64,000 bases of DNA from an uncultured Flavobacteriaceae bacterium (GCA_943788095.1 CALSOZ010000019.1:1-64000), one strand, 5' to 3'. Shown: positions 30,926 to 39,833, counted from the stretch's first letter. Program-made: numbers and translations. The notes: a model not told the origin generated them from the letters alone.

Positions 30926-31696
30926 CTAATTAATTCCTTCTAAAGTAAATACGTTTTGCCCGTTTTCATATATCAAAATTTGTGCGGTTGAGTTTGGCAT
31001 TAGCATTTGATTATATTCGTTGAGATCCCAGTTGTTTGGACTTTTAAACCATTCTGCGATATTCATTGCAATGTCAAATTCAACATCGGCATTTATAGTA
31101 ACCTCGCCCAAATCAACTTGAATAAACGTGTCTTTAGGAAATGTTGGGTTGTTTCCAGCATTATCATTTGCTCGGATTGCATGGTAGTTATAGCCTTGTA
31201 TCTCATTTGCATTGTTTTTAAACTTTCCATCTAATTGCATGTAGTGGTAGCCACCTCCTAGCATCACAGGCACATTCCATGAAGCACTATTTAGATCCGG
31301 ATAAGTGCCCTCAGTATTTTTTTCATTGTTAAACCCAAACACAAAAGAAACATTACTGTACGTGCCTGTCAAAACCTTGGTTGTTGGGGTGTAAGATAGA
31401 TTTGTTTGATTGGTGACATCGACTAAATTGTAGCCGTCTAATAAAATAGTTTGACCACTGGTATCTGTAAATACGACATAAGAAATTAGATAGCGTAAGC
31501 GTTCTATACTCAACAGATTTCCATAGGCATTTGTAAATTTTAAATCATTAAAATCTGAATCGGTAACTTCTGTGTCGTCCCAATAATGAGAAAAATTTAA
31601 AGTCACGTTGACAGGTGTCACGGTGTCGTTAGAATCGGAGCTACATCCATAAATAATAGATAAGCTAATAGCTACTAAAAGATAGATTCGTTTCAT
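30926..31696 (-). CDS. MbnP-like lipoprotein
   Basis: 256 residues with a lipoprotein signal (SIIYGC, Cys18). The beta-rich domain has the features I associate with the MbnP family: VNVTLNFSHYWDDTEV at the start, SIERLRYLISYVVFTD, FVFGFNNEKN, MLGGGYHYMQLDGKF and AMNIAEWFKSPNNWD. Several Trp and His residues are potential copper or modified-Trp positions. Next to a di-haem peroxidase this makes a MbnP/MbnH-type pair. Overlaps the upstream propeller gene by four bases, so it belongs to the same operon. Confidence 0.82.
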   Translation of the reverse strand: MKRIYLLVAISLSIIYGCSSDSNDTVTPVNVTLNFSHYWDDTEVTDSDFNDLKFTNAYGNLLSIERLRYLISYVVFTDTSGQTILLDGYNLVDVTNQTNLSYTPTTKVLTGTYSNVSFVFGFNNEKNTEGTYPDLNSASWNVPVMLGGGYHYMQLDGKFKNNANEIQGYNYHAIRANDNAGNNPTFPKDTFIQVDLGEVTINADVEFDIAMNIAEWFKSPNNWDLNEYNQMLMPNSTAQILIYENGQNVFTLEGIN

Positions 31697-33042
31697 TTTA
31701 ATTTAAGTATTAAGAGGTCTGTAAACCCTTTGTTTCCTACGATATTTTCATCAGAGCTAGAGGATTCTCCAACAGCTACGATTGTTTGATCATTTAACTC
31801 AACAGCGTCATAAAAAAAATCTATTTCACTTCCACCAATTGTTTGTTGCCAGTCTATATCTCCGCTGCTATCTATCTTTAACACCCAAGCATCATTTTGG
31901 CCACTATTACTAGTGAGGTTCCCATCGGTACTTCTCGAGCTTCCAGAGATCAAAAACCCATCATCTTGTGTTTTTAAAACGGATCTACCTACATCAAAAT
32001 TAGTGCCACCTAGTGTTTTCTCCCAAAGGAGCGTTCCTTCGGGGGTTATTTTAATCATCCATAAATCAGCGGCGCCATTGTTTTTAGATACGTCAAATTC
32101 ATCACTTCTTGTATCACCAACAACCAAATAGTTTCCGTCGGATGTTTTACTAATGGCTCTAGCTTCATCAGTTTCATTTCCGCCAAACGACTTTTCCCAG
32201 ATTAATTCTCCAGTATTTGAAATGTTAATCACCCAAAAATCATAACCTCCATGATTGTTTGAAATATCGACATCGGTACTATCTGAAGCGCCTACAATCA
32301 TATACCCATTATCTTCGGTTTGAATCGCGTCATAAGCTGTATCCGTAAAGGTTCCTCCGTAGTAGTTGCTCCATTGTTTGAGACCGTTTGCGTTTAATTT
32401 AATCACCCAGTAGTCGCCGCCTGCATGTCTGCGCGCTGTATTAGATCTTCTATCTCCTTGACCGTTTGAAGCAGAGACATCTAAAACCCCAGTTAGTAAG
32501 TAGCCGTTATCATTGGTTTGAATAATAGAGTATGGAGTATCACTCCCCGCAAAGCCATAGGCGTATTCCCAGGAAATCGATCCACTCGCATCCAGTTTCG
32601 TAATCCAAAAATCTTCGTATCCTGAGTTTTCTGAAACATCTCCGTCACTACTTTTACTTTTTCCAATAACCGCATAACCCCCATCGGAAGTTTGAATTAA
32701 ATCTGCCCCTCTATCATCCTCACTTCCTCCGTATGTTTTTTGCCAATCTAACTCATCAGACGCATTAAATTTTAGGAGCCAGTAGTCATAAGATTCATTG
32801 AGTTTAGTTGTAACATCGCCGTCCATACTTTGGGTGTGTCCTAAAATAGCATATCCGCCGTCATTTGTTTTGGTGACTGCTTGTGCACTTTCATTTTTTG
32901 CCCCTCCGAGGGTTTGAATAAAATCAATTTCTAAAGTTAATTTTTGAGGCGCTACAGAATCATTGTCATTAGAACAACTTGTAAACACTGTGGTTGTACA
33001 GAATACACACAGTAAAAGTTGTAAGCATTTTATACGCCCCAT
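31693..33042 (-). CDS. lipoprotein, seven-repeat beta-propeller
   Basis: 449 residues: a lipoprotein signal (TTTVFTSC), then seven repeats of about 58 residues, each running from GGxxxDxAxxxxxTxDGGYxxxG to DxWxxKxxxxGxxxWxxxx. Seven units fit a seven-bladed propeller that fills the whole mature protein. The third repeat is longer, with an Arg/His-rich insertion (RRSNTARRHAGGDY). No catalytic residues are visible, so a binding or scaffold role on the cell surface is inferred. It starts two bases after the choice-of-anchor-B gene and overlaps the MbnP-like gene by four bases. Confidence 0.78.
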   Translation of the reverse strand: MGRIKCLQLLLCVFCTTTVFTSCSNDNDSVAPQKLTLEIDFIQTLGGAKNESAQAVTKTNDGGYAILGHTQSMDGDVTTKLNESYDYWLLKFNASDELDWQKTYGGSEDDRGADLIQTSDGGYAVIGKSKSSDGDVSENSGYEDFWITKLDASGSISWEYAYGFAGSDTPYSIIQTNDNGYLLTGVLDVSASNGQGDRRSNTARRHAGGDYWVIKLNANGLKQWSNYYGGTFTDTAYDAIQTEDNGYMIVGASDSTDVDISNNHGGYDFWVINISNTGELIWEKSFGGNETDEARAISKTSDGNYLVVGDTRSDEFDVSKNNGAADLWMIKITPEGTLLWEKTLGGTNFDVGRSVLKTQDDGFLISGSSRSTDGNLTSNSGQNDAWVLKIDSSGDIDWQQTIGGSEIDFFYDAVELNDQTIVAVGESSSSDENIVGNKGFTDLLILKLK

Positions 33043-33044
33043 TA

Positions 33045-34637
33045 TTATTCGCTTTTTCGAATTATAAATAAACCTCTATTAAGATCACTGATTACGATGT
33101 TTTCACTTGCAAAGTAAGGGTACACATTCCAAACACCATCAAATGCTGCACTATCACTTTCTGGGTAGGTGTCAAAATAGCCAATCTCTGTAAAAGTTTG
33201 AGATTCAATTTGAGAGATGTCTATAATCCGAACCCCAGCTCTGTAGTTTGCTAAATAGTAGTTGCTTCCTTTTGTGTAGCCATTGTGGTCAATGGCTTCG
33301 GTTGGGCCAAAATAATTAAAGCTAAAAGACGGATTGTCAAGGTCTTTAAAGTCAAAGACTATAGTTTTTGTGTTGTTTCCGAAATTTCTTTCGTCAAGTT
33401 CATCTCCCACAATAAAATATTTAAAATCTTCGGTAAACCAACCTTGGTGCGTGTAGCCAATATTTGAATAGCCAATAGTTGATATAATGATTGGATTCGC
33501 TTTATCAGTAATGTCTGCAATTACAATTTCATTCTCATTACTACCTATTAATAGTTCTTTTCCAATATGGTCAGAATCTGGCCCTGTATAAGTAATGACT
33601 TGTGCGTCATGAGAATAGCCTCCAGCTCCAAATCCGCCTTCAGAGACAGGCATGGTTGGATTTTGAATGTTTACAAATAAGGCGCCTCCAGCATAGGGGC
33701 CATTTCGGGATGTTCCAACGATATAGGCATAACCAGAAGCTTCGTTAATGACAATATTATGAGCACTTCCAAAATCTGTAAAATGTGTATCAGCAGTAAA
33801 CGTTTGACGAAGCGTAGTAACATCTCTCAATCGAGTGAGGTCAAAAACTTGCATGCCATGTCCGGGAGCTTCACTAACAATGAAGGCATGATTTTGATAC
33901 ACTTTGATATCTCTCCATGAACTGTTTACGGTAGCCGTTGGTAAGACGCCAACAAGTATGGGAATCACAGGATTACTGATGTCCACAAAAGCAGTGTGAG
34001 AAGTGAGTCCAACTAACGCATATTCTTTATTATTGCTTGGGTCGGTCCAACCCCAAGAATCGTTTCCAGCAAGACCAGCCGAGCCAAACCCATTCGCAGA
34101 TAAATCTTGTAACGACAAGAAGCTCATTAAGTCATAGCCATCACAAGGATAATCGCCCGCCATGCCGTTTTCGCAAGGAGCTACTGGGCTGACAGTGGGG
34201 TCACAAATATCCCCAATGCCATCGCCGTCTAAATCTTCTTGGTTCGGATTTGCGATTTCAGGACAGTTATCCTCGGAGTCAATAATGGTATCTCCGTCAG
34301 TGTCAGTTAAATCAATTTCTTCACAAACATCACCAATGCCGTCCTCATCTGTATCTTCTTGATTTGTATTTGCGATTTCAGGACAGTTATCTAGGGAGTC
34401 AATAATAGTATCGCCATCTGTGTCAGTGTCATCCGTTGAATCACAGACATCTCCAATACCATCGCCATCTGAATCTTCTTGGTTCGGATTTGCGATTTCA
34501 GGACAGTTGTCATTGGAGTCAATTATAGAATCGCCATCAGCATCAATGATAGCTGTGTCAGTAGCTTCATCAACACAAGATATGGAAATTCCAATACACA
34601 GACATAAACATGTTAATTTAAAAAAAGGTGTTTTCAT
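33045..34637 (-). CDS. choice-of-anchor B family lipoprotein with TSP3 calcium-binding repeats
   Basis: 530 residues with a lipoprotein signal (GISISC). Residues about 30-150 are three thrombospondin type 3-like calcium repeats (DGDTIIDSxDNCPEIANxNQ, then EDxDxDGIGDxCD). The rest is an LVIVD-type propeller (HTAFVDISNPVIPILVG, GSAHNIVINEASGYAYIVG, YFIVGDELDERNFG) as in choice-of-anchor B proteins. The three TSP3 units are encoded by a 120-base tandem DNA repeat. It is the first gene of a four-gene minus-strand operon that ends with the MbnP/MbnH-like pair. Surface location and Ca2+ binding are inferred. Confidence 0.83.
   Translation of the reverse strand: MKTPFFKLTCLCLCIGISISCVDEATDTAIIDADGDSIIDSNDNCPEIANPNQEDSDGDGIGDVCDSTDDTDTDGDTIIDSLDNCPEIANTNQEDTDEDGIGDVCEEIDLTDTDGDTIIDSEDNCPEIANPNQEDLDGDGIGDICDPTVSPVAPCENGMAGDYPCDGYDLMSFLSLQDLSANGFGSAGLAGNDSWGWTDPSNNKEYALVGLTSHTAFVDISNPVIPILVGVLPTATVNSSWRDIKVYQNHAFIVSEAPGHGMQVFDLTRLRDVTTLRQTFTADTHFTDFGSAHNIVINEASGYAYIVGTSRNGPYAGGALFVNIQNPTMPVSEGGFGAGGYSHDAQVITYTGPDSDHIGKELLIGSNENEIVIADITDKANPIIISTIGYSNIGYTHQGWFTEDFKYFIVGDELDERNFGNNTKTIVFDFKDLDNPSFSFNYFGPTEAIDHNGYTKGSNYYLANYRAGVRIIDISQIESQTFTEIGYFDTYPESDSAAFDGVWNVYPYFASENIVISDLNRGLFIIRKSE
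34201..34560 (-). repeat. three tandem 120-bp repeats inside the TSP3 region
   Basis: Units 34201-34320, 34321-34440 and 34441-34560 each begin TCACA(A/G)A(T/C)ATC and share most of their sequence, including the block GATTTGCGATTTCAGGACAG. 120 bases equal 40 codons, so copy-number change would keep the frame. Confidence 0.85.
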
Positions 34638-34749
34638 TATTTTAGATTTAGAATTAGAAGGTTTTGGTAAATTACAACAAAAAGTCTAAATTAAACAAAT
34701 ACGAGTTGAATTATGTCCGTTTTGTACACGAAATCTACCAAAAGCGTCT

Positions 34750-34757
34750 TATTTTTG
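34750..34757 (+). promoter_or_regulatory. TAnnTTTG element directly before thiL
   Basis: TATTTTTG fits the -7 consensus. A TTTTG lies upstream at 34720-34724, but the spacer is 25 bases, longer than usual. The element ends four bases before the thiL ATG, so transcription from it would give a leaderless or almost leaderless message. Confidence 0.35.
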
Positions 34758-34761
34758 CAGT

Positions 34762-35820
34762 ATGATTGAAGATAAAAACCAAGAAAAAACAGCCCTTAGT
34801 AGATTAGGTGAATTTGGATTAATTGACCATTTAACCAAACAATTTACCGACAAAAACAGTTCTACTATTAAGGGGATTGGCGATGATGCTGCCATCTTAG
34901 ATTTTAAAAACAAAACGGTGGTGCTTACAACGGATTTGCTGGTGGAAGGCGTTCATTTCGATTTAAGTTATATGCCTCTAAAGCATTTGGGGTATAAAGC
35001 AGTGATGGTCAATTTATCGGATGTGTATGCGATGAATGCAACTGCAACACAAATAACGGTTTCGATTGCGGTTTCCAATCGATTTTCACTTGAAGCCCTC
35101 GAAGCTTTATATGAAGGAATACATAAAGCTGCTGAGATTTATGGTGTGGATGTCGTTGGAGGTGACACCACCTCTTCTACGGCAGGTTTAATGATTTCTG
35201 TAACCGCTCTTGGAGAAGTAGATTTGGAGACGGTTGTAAAACGAAGCGGAGCAAAACCAAACGATTTGTTGGTTGTGAGTGGGGATCTTGGAGGCGCTTA
35301 TCTAGGGCTTCAGGTTTTGGAACGTGAAAAAGAAGTGTTTAAAGTAAACCCTAACAATCAACCAGATTTGGATGGGTATACGTACATCATCGAGCGTCAA
35401 TTGAAGCCAGAAGCTCGAAAGGATATTGTGAAGCTTCTTAAAGATCTTGAAGTTGTGCCAACGTCTATGATTGATGTGAGCGATGGTTTATCTTCTGAAA
35501 TCATTCATTTATGTAAACATAGCGATGTAGGATGTGATTTATATGAAGATAAAATTCCATTGGATCCACAAGTCATTTCAACATGTGAAGAATTCAATAT
35601 GGACAGCACTACTGTTGCACTGAACGGAGGAGAAGACTACGAACTTTTAATGACCATTTCTCAAGAAGATTTTCCAAAAATCAAAGCCAATCCAAACTTA
35701 ACCGTTATTGGATATATGACAGATTCAAGTAGTGGAATGAATTTGGTGACGCGAGGCGAAACTAAAATCCCCATCACAGCTCAAGGCTGGAACGCGATGA
35801 GTTCAGACTCCGAAGCATAA
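34762..35820 (+). CDS. thiL: thiamine-monophosphate kinase
   Basis: 352 residues. ThiL phosphorylates thiamine monophosphate to the active diphosphate. Motifs: KGIGDDAAIL and VLTTDLLVEGVHFDL (Asp-rich metal and ATP site), MVNLSDVYAMNA, DVVGGDTTSS, LVVSGDLGGAYLG, SMIDVSDGLSSEI and LNGGEDYELL. No thiamine riboswitch is seen upstream. It is a single gene between two minus-strand operons. The nearest in-frame Met further down is beyond the first motifs, so the start at 34762 is firm. Confidence 0.95.
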   Translation: MIEDKNQEKTALSRLGEFGLIDHLTKQFTDKNSSTIKGIGDDAAILDFKNKTVVLTTDLLVEGVHFDLSYMPLKHLGYKAVMVNLSDVYAMNATATQITVSIAVSNRFSLEALEALYEGIHKAAEIYGVDVVGGDTTSSTAGLMISVTALGEVDLETVVKRSGAKPNDLLVVSGDLGGAYLGLQVLEREKEVFKVNPNNQPDLDGYTYIIERQLKPEARKDIVKLLKDLEVVPTSMIDVSDGLSSEIIHLCKHSDVGCDLYEDKIPLDPQVISTCEEFNMDSTTVALNGGEDYELLMTISQEDFPKIKANPNLTVIGYMTDSSSGMNLVTRGETKIPITAQGWNAMSSDSEA

Positions 35821-35823
35821 ATT

Positions 35824-36384
35824 TTATTTCCAACGAAGACTTTCCATTAAGTGTTTTAAGTCTTTTTGGATATAATTAACAGCGGGTAAAATGGAGTCGT
35901 AGTTAGGTTTTGATTCAAAATAAAGTGCTCCTGACACAAAATGGTTTTTCTTATCCGTCGCGTAAAACTGAGATTGAGAGGCCACATTTCCTTTAAGTTC
36001 AAAAAACATCCCATACAAATTATGTGTGGGATCTTCATATTTCCGTTCAGAAATTTCATCTGCTACTTGTACGTGTTTTTGAGTCATTTTTCTTACATCT
36101 GATATGTATTTTTCAACATTGTCGTCGACTCTTTTATAGTTGATGAAAACAGAGGCTTTTAGTGTGGGGTAGCGAAGAGTAACTCCTTGAGGTGTATTGT
36201 TTTTTTTAGAGAAAGACAGTTCAGCAAGTTGGTTTATTTCAAACTCAAAAGGGAGCCCTAGTTGGCTTTCAGAGTAGGATGCTTTGGGATACTCCAAGCT
36301 CAAAAATGCTTTTGGTTTTGGAACATGAATTTCATTACAAGCGAAACACATAATTACACATAAAATGACAACAAATGGTTTCAT
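35824..36384 (-). CDS. gldD: gliding motility lipoprotein GldD
   Basis: 186 residues with a lipoprotein signal (CVIMCFAC, Cys16). Recognised by the start of the mature protein (KPKAFLSLEYPKASY), LRYPTLKASVFINYKRVDDN and PTHNLYGMFFELKGNVASQS. GldD is required for gliding and for secretion through the linked type IX system in Flavobacterium, where it acts with GldE. Here it follows gldE with a one-base overlap. The order mutY-ssb-gldE-gldD is the one known from flavobacteria, which fixes the assignment. Confidence 0.93.
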   Translation of the reverse strand: MKPFVVILCVIMCFACNEIHVPKPKAFLSLEYPKASYSESQLGLPFEFEINQLAELSFSKKNNTPQGVTLRYPTLKASVFINYKRVDDNVEKYISDVRKMTQKHVQVADEISERKYEDPTHNLYGMFFELKGNVASQSQFYATDKKNHFVSGALYFESKPNYDSILPAVNYIQKDLKHLMESLRWK

Positions 36385-37706
36385 TATTTTTTAAGGTTAA
36401 CTTTTAGTTGTTTGATGCGTTTATTACTAAGAGCCTCTATCGTAAATGTATATGTTTTAAATTTAATTTCGCTGTTTACCTTTGGGAAACTTTTTGATAT
36501 TTCAAGTACAAATCCGGCCAAAGTTTCAGCTTCGCCTTTTTCGTCTTCAAAAATGGATTCATCGTCTAGCTTAATAATTCTATAAAAATCTTTTAGAGTG
36601 GTTTTGCCTTCAAAAACATAATTATGGGCGTCCAGTTTTGAGTAAATTATATCATCGTCATCAAACTCATCACTAATATCTCCCACAATTTCTTCAATGA
36701 CATCTTCTAGTGAAACCACGCCCGAAGTGCCGCCGTATTCATCGACGACGATTGCCAAGTGAATTTTTTTCTCTTGAAACTCAACCATGAGGTCGTCGAG
36801 TTTTTTGTTTTCTGGCACAAAAAAAGGAGCTCTTAATAAAGTTGTCCAATCAAATTGTTTTTTTTGAAGATGAGGCAATAAATCTTTCACATACAAGATC
36901 CCTACAACCGCATCGATACTTTCATTATACACTGGAATTCGAGAGTAGCCATGTTTTATAATTTCTGGAATTATTTTCGAATATTCGATCGACTGGTCCA
37001 GGGCAAAGATATCTATTCGAGGACGCATAACCTGCTTGGTGTCTGTGTTGCCAAAGGATACAATACCTTGTAGTATTTTTTGTTCCTCTTGTGTGGTGTC
37101 ATCCTCACTAGCCAATTTAAGCGCCTGAGACAAATAATCAACATTTAAACTCGATTTTTTCTTTCCTAATTTTTCGTGAATACCCAAAGTTACTTTCTGC
37201 ATCGGGATGCTAATCGGCGAAATAATCACATCTAAGATTTTTAAAGGATACGCCATGAATTTTGAAAATTTTAGATTGTTTCTGTTGGCGTAGACTTTGG
37301 GCAAAATTTCGCCAATCATTAAAATCAAAAAGGTGATTAATATAACTTCAATAAAAAACACTAAATCAATTTTAAAAAGCCCTAAGTTTAGTTCCGAATC
37401 AATTCCCTCAAATAGTTTTTCACTTAACGAGGCAAATAAAATGACGATGGCAATATTTATAAAATTATTTGCTACTAGGATAGAGGCGAGTAGTTTTTTG
37501 GGTCGTTTTAGAAGCTCAGCAATAATTTCAAACGATTTTGATTTGGTTTCTTTAGCTTCTGCTAAATCCTTTTGAGTAAGTGAAAAAAGAGCGACTTCAG
37601 CACCAGAAATCAGGGCGGAAGCAAGCAAAAGGATGACTAGAATTATGATGCCAGAAAGAAGCGTTGAATCGAAATGAATTAATAAACTAAAGGGTTCAGG
37701 GTCCAA
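36384..37706 (-). CDS. gldE: gliding-motility-associated protein GldE (CNNM/CBS transporter family)
   Basis: 440 residues. An N-terminal CNNM/DUF21 domain with four membrane spans (LSGIIILVILLLASALISGA; FINIAIVILFASLSE; IDLVFFIEVILITFLILMIG) leads to a CBS pair (VMRPRIDIFALDQS, GYSRIPVYNESIDAVVG, VVDEYGGTSGVVSLEDVIEE) and a CorC/HlyC C-terminal domain. It resembles magnesium/cobalt efflux proteins, but in flavobacteria it partly replaces or supports GldD in motility. Neighbours gldD, ssb and mutY support the name GldE. Confidence 0.92.
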   Translation of the reverse strand: MDPEPFSLLIHFDSTLLSGIIILVILLLASALISGAEVALFSLTQKDLAEAKETKSKSFEIIAELLKRPKKLLASILVANNFINIAIVILFASLSEKLFEGIDSELNLGLFKIDLVFFIEVILITFLILMIGEILPKVYANRNNLKFSKFMAYPLKILDVIISPISIPMQKVTLGIHEKLGKKKSSLNVDYLSQALKLASEDDTTQEEQKILQGIVSFGNTDTKQVMRPRIDIFALDQSIEYSKIIPEIIKHGYSRIPVYNESIDAVVGILYVKDLLPHLQKKQFDWTTLLRAPFFVPENKKLDDLMVEFQEKKIHLAIVVDEYGGTSGVVSLEDVIEEIVGDISDEFDDDDIIYSKLDAHNYVFEGKTTLKDFYRIIKLDDESIFEDEKGEAETLAGFVLEISKSFPKVNSEIKFKTYTFTIEALSNKRIKQLKVNLKK

Positions 37707-37728
37707 TTATAAAATTTTAGTGGAACAA

Positions 37729-38169
37729 TTAAAAAGGAAGGTCGTTGGGTTGTTCCTGAATTTCTTCAGGCTTAGCAGGATTGGTTTGAGGTGTGGAGTC
37801 TTCGGAATTGGTTTCGGATTTAGCAGGGCCGCTTTTGGTGGTCAAAAACGTAAAATCAACACATTGAATTTCGGTAGAATACCGATCGTTACCTTTGTCG
37901 TCTTGCCACTTTCGTGTTTTTAAACGTCCCTCAATATACACTTTATCCCCTTTGTTGAGGTATTTCTCACAAATTTCGGCCGCTTTATTTCGCACGACGA
38001 TATTGTGCCATTCCGTATTGGTTACTTTTTCATTTGTTTGCTTGTTGGTGTAGGTTTCATTGGTGGCTAATGGAAAACGGCCTACACAATTTTTATCATC
38101 AAAATAATGCATTTTTACGGCATCTCCTAGATGCCCAATGAGCATTACTTTATTTAAGGTTCCTGACAT
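37729..38169 (-). CDS. ssb: single-stranded DNA-binding protein
   Basis: 146 residues. OB-fold of about 105 residues (LNKVMLIGHLGDAVKMHYF, NTEWHNIVVRNKAAEICEKY, KGDKVYIEGRLKTRKW) followed by a Pro/Glu-rich linker and the acidic tip NDLPF that recruits repair and replication proteins. Lies between gldE and mutY on the same strand, 22 bases before gldE. Confidence 0.95.
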   Translation of the reverse strand: MSGTLNKVMLIGHLGDAVKMHYFDDKNCVGRFPLATNETYTNKQTNEKVTNTEWHNIVVRNKAAEICEKYLNKGDKVYIEGRLKTRKWQDDKGNDRYSTEIQCVDFTFLTTKSGPAKSETNSEDSTPQTNPAKPEEIQEQPNDLPF

Positions 38170-38246
38170 AATTGTTGGTATTTGATTGCATAAACTTTCA
38201 CAAAAATAATAGTATAAAGATATCTAAAAAATGTAAAAGCACATAC

Positions 38247-39287
38247 TTAATTATAAAAATTATTTATAAATCGTTCAATGACAATCGGCACTGGAAAGGT
38301 TTTGATATCGGACCATTTTATGGCGTTTTCAGTGGCGAGTGTACAATTTATAATCCAAAATTTAACATGGAGTTCTTGATGTGAGAGTTTATGAATAATA
38401 TCGGTCGTATTATAAAGCGTTATTTTTTTGTGTGAGGCCTCCAATTTGTCTGATAATTCAGGGTGTTTCAGAAATGCATCTTCCGACATTGCTGATGCAG
38501 TTTCAATGAGTGGAAATTGATAGAGTTGTTGCCAAATTCCTTTCTCGGTGCGTTGTTCTAAAACCGTTTTTTGGTCATCGGAATTCATCACCAGAAAGTT
38601 AAAATACTTTTTAGTAACCTTTATTTTTTTGAGTTTTACAGGTAAGCTTTTAATCGATCCAGTTGCATAGGCTTTGCAAGACGCAACCAACGGACAGGCA
38701 CTACAGTTGGGAGATTGGGGCTTACATTGTCGCGATCCAAACTCCATAATGGCTTGGTTGTAATCTCCAAGATTTGAGGGCGGTAACAACGACTGCGCTA
38801 AAACCTTAAACTGTTTGACACCTTCAGGACTATTAATGGGGGTATCAATTCCAAAAAACCGAGCCAAAACACGGTAAACATTGCCGTCAACAACAGCAAC
38901 AGATTCTTCATAACATATAGAAGCAATGGCGCTAGCCGTATAGTCGCCAACCCCTTTTAGACCTAGAAGTGACTTGTAGTCTTTAGGGAACTCAGCGTTT
39001 AAACTTTCTACAATATGTTTGGCGGTAAAATGCAAGTTTCTTGCGCGTGAATAATACCCAAGCCCTTGCCAGAGTTTTAAAACCTCTGATTCCGAGGCGT
39101 TCGCAAGTTCCTCAATAGACGGGTAATTTGCTAAAAACGCTTCATAATATGGGAGTCCCTGTTTAACTTGTGTTTGTTGTAGAATAATTTCTGATAACCA
39201 GATATTATAGGGGTTTTTAGAGGTTCGCCAAGGCAAACTTCTTTTATGTATTGAATACCAGTTAGTTAATGTTGAATGAAAACTCAT
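38247..39287 (-). CDS. mutY: A/G-specific adenine DNA glycosylase MutY
   Basis: 346 residues from MSFHSTLTNWYSIHKRSLPW; the frame further upstream does not resemble the family and overlaps the promoter region. It removes adenine opposite 8-oxoguanine. Catalytic Glu is in WLSEIILQQTQV, the helix-hairpin-helix is LLGLKGVGDYTASAIAS, the catalytic Asp is in VAVVDGNVYRV, and the 4Fe-4S ligands are C-x6-C-x2-C-x5-C in RQCKPQSPNCSACPLVASC. A NUDIX-like C-terminal domain follows. The Fe-S cluster links it to the SUF pathway only in the general sense. Confidence 0.95.
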   Translation of the reverse strand: MSFHSTLTNWYSIHKRSLPWRTSKNPYNIWLSEIILQQTQVKQGLPYYEAFLANYPSIEELANASESEVLKLWQGLGYYSRARNLHFTAKHIVESLNAEFPKDYKSLLGLKGVGDYTASAIASICYEESVAVVDGNVYRVLARFFGIDTPINSPEGVKQFKVLAQSLLPPSNLGDYNQAIMEFGSRQCKPQSPNCSACPLVASCKAYATGSIKSLPVKLKKIKVTKKYFNFLVMNSDDQKTVLEQRTEKGIWQQLYQFPLIETASAMSEDAFLKHPELSDKLEASHKKITLYNTTDIIHKLSHQELHVKFWIINCTLATENAIKWSDIKTFPVPIVIERFINNFYN

Positions 39288-39347
39288 TTTGAAATTGGTT
39301 GAACAGCAAAAATAATCTTTTAATATATTTAATTTTAATTCTTTAGG

Positions 39348-39380
39348 TTTGAAATATTGAATATAAAATACATATATTTG
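39348..39380 (+). promoter_or_regulatory. promoter of the HU gene
   Basis: TTTG at 39348-39351, 21-base spacer, TATATTTG at 39373-39380, a full match to the Bacteroidota consensus. The HU ATG lies 40 bases after the element. Confidence 0.72.
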
Positions 39381-39419
39381 CAAGCCTATTAAAAAAACAT
39401 TAATTTAAATAAGATAAAA

Positions 39420-39710
39420 ATGACTAAAGCTGAAATTGTAGCTAAAATTTCCAATGATTTAGGAATTGAAAAAGGAGATGTATTAGCAACTGTTGAATCT
39501 TTTATGAGCGAAGTTAAAGGGTCGTTAGAGACTGGAGAAAATGTTTATCTAAGAGGATTTGGTAGTTTTATTATTAAAACGAGAGCCGAAAAAATTGGTA
39601 GAAACATTTCTAAAAACACTTCAATCAAAATACCCGCACACAATATACCCGCTTTTAAACCTTCTAAAGTATTTGTAGAAGGCGTAAAGTCGAAGGTTAA
39701 AGTAAACTAA
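39420..39710 (+). CDS. hup: HU-family DNA-binding protein
   Basis: 96 residues. Nucleoid protein that bends DNA. The dimerisation helices (MTKAEIVAKISNDLGI, VESFMSEVKGSLETGENVYL), the RGFGSFIIKTRAEKIGRN arm and the PAHNIPAFKPSKVF end are standard for HU/IHF. It sits downstream of a strong promoter and is followed after 29 bases by a gene for a tiny basic protein, probably in the same transcript. Confidence 0.95.
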   Translation: MTKAEIVAKISNDLGIEKGDVLATVESFMSEVKGSLETGENVYLRGFGSFIIKTRAEKIGRNISKNTSIKIPAHNIPAFKPSKVFVEGVKSKVKVN

Positions 39711-39739
39711 ATATAAACTAATTTTAAAATTGTACATTT

Positions 39740-39829
39740 ATGCCAAGTGGTAAAAAACGTAAAAGACATAAGGTAGCAACGCATAAGCGTAAAAAAAGAC
39801 GTAGAGCTAACCGTCACAAGAAGAAGTAA
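39740..39829 (+). CDS. 29-residue, very basic conserved small protein
   Basis: The frame ATG at 39740 to TAA at 39827-39829 encodes 29 residues, about two thirds of them Lys, Arg or His: MPSGKKRKRHK, then VATHKRKKRRRANRHKKK. I recall near-identical short genes between HU and ribonuclease G in other Bacteroidota. The Lys-His-Lys-Arg core resembles the C-terminal motif of the small ribosomal protein family bS22/mS38 (AURKAIP1/COX24), so a ribosomal or RNA-binding role is a fair guess, not shown. A terminator lies five bases after the stop codon. Confidence 0.85.
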   Translation: MPSGKKRKRHKVATHKRKKRRRANRHKKK

Positions 39830-39833
39830 TTTG

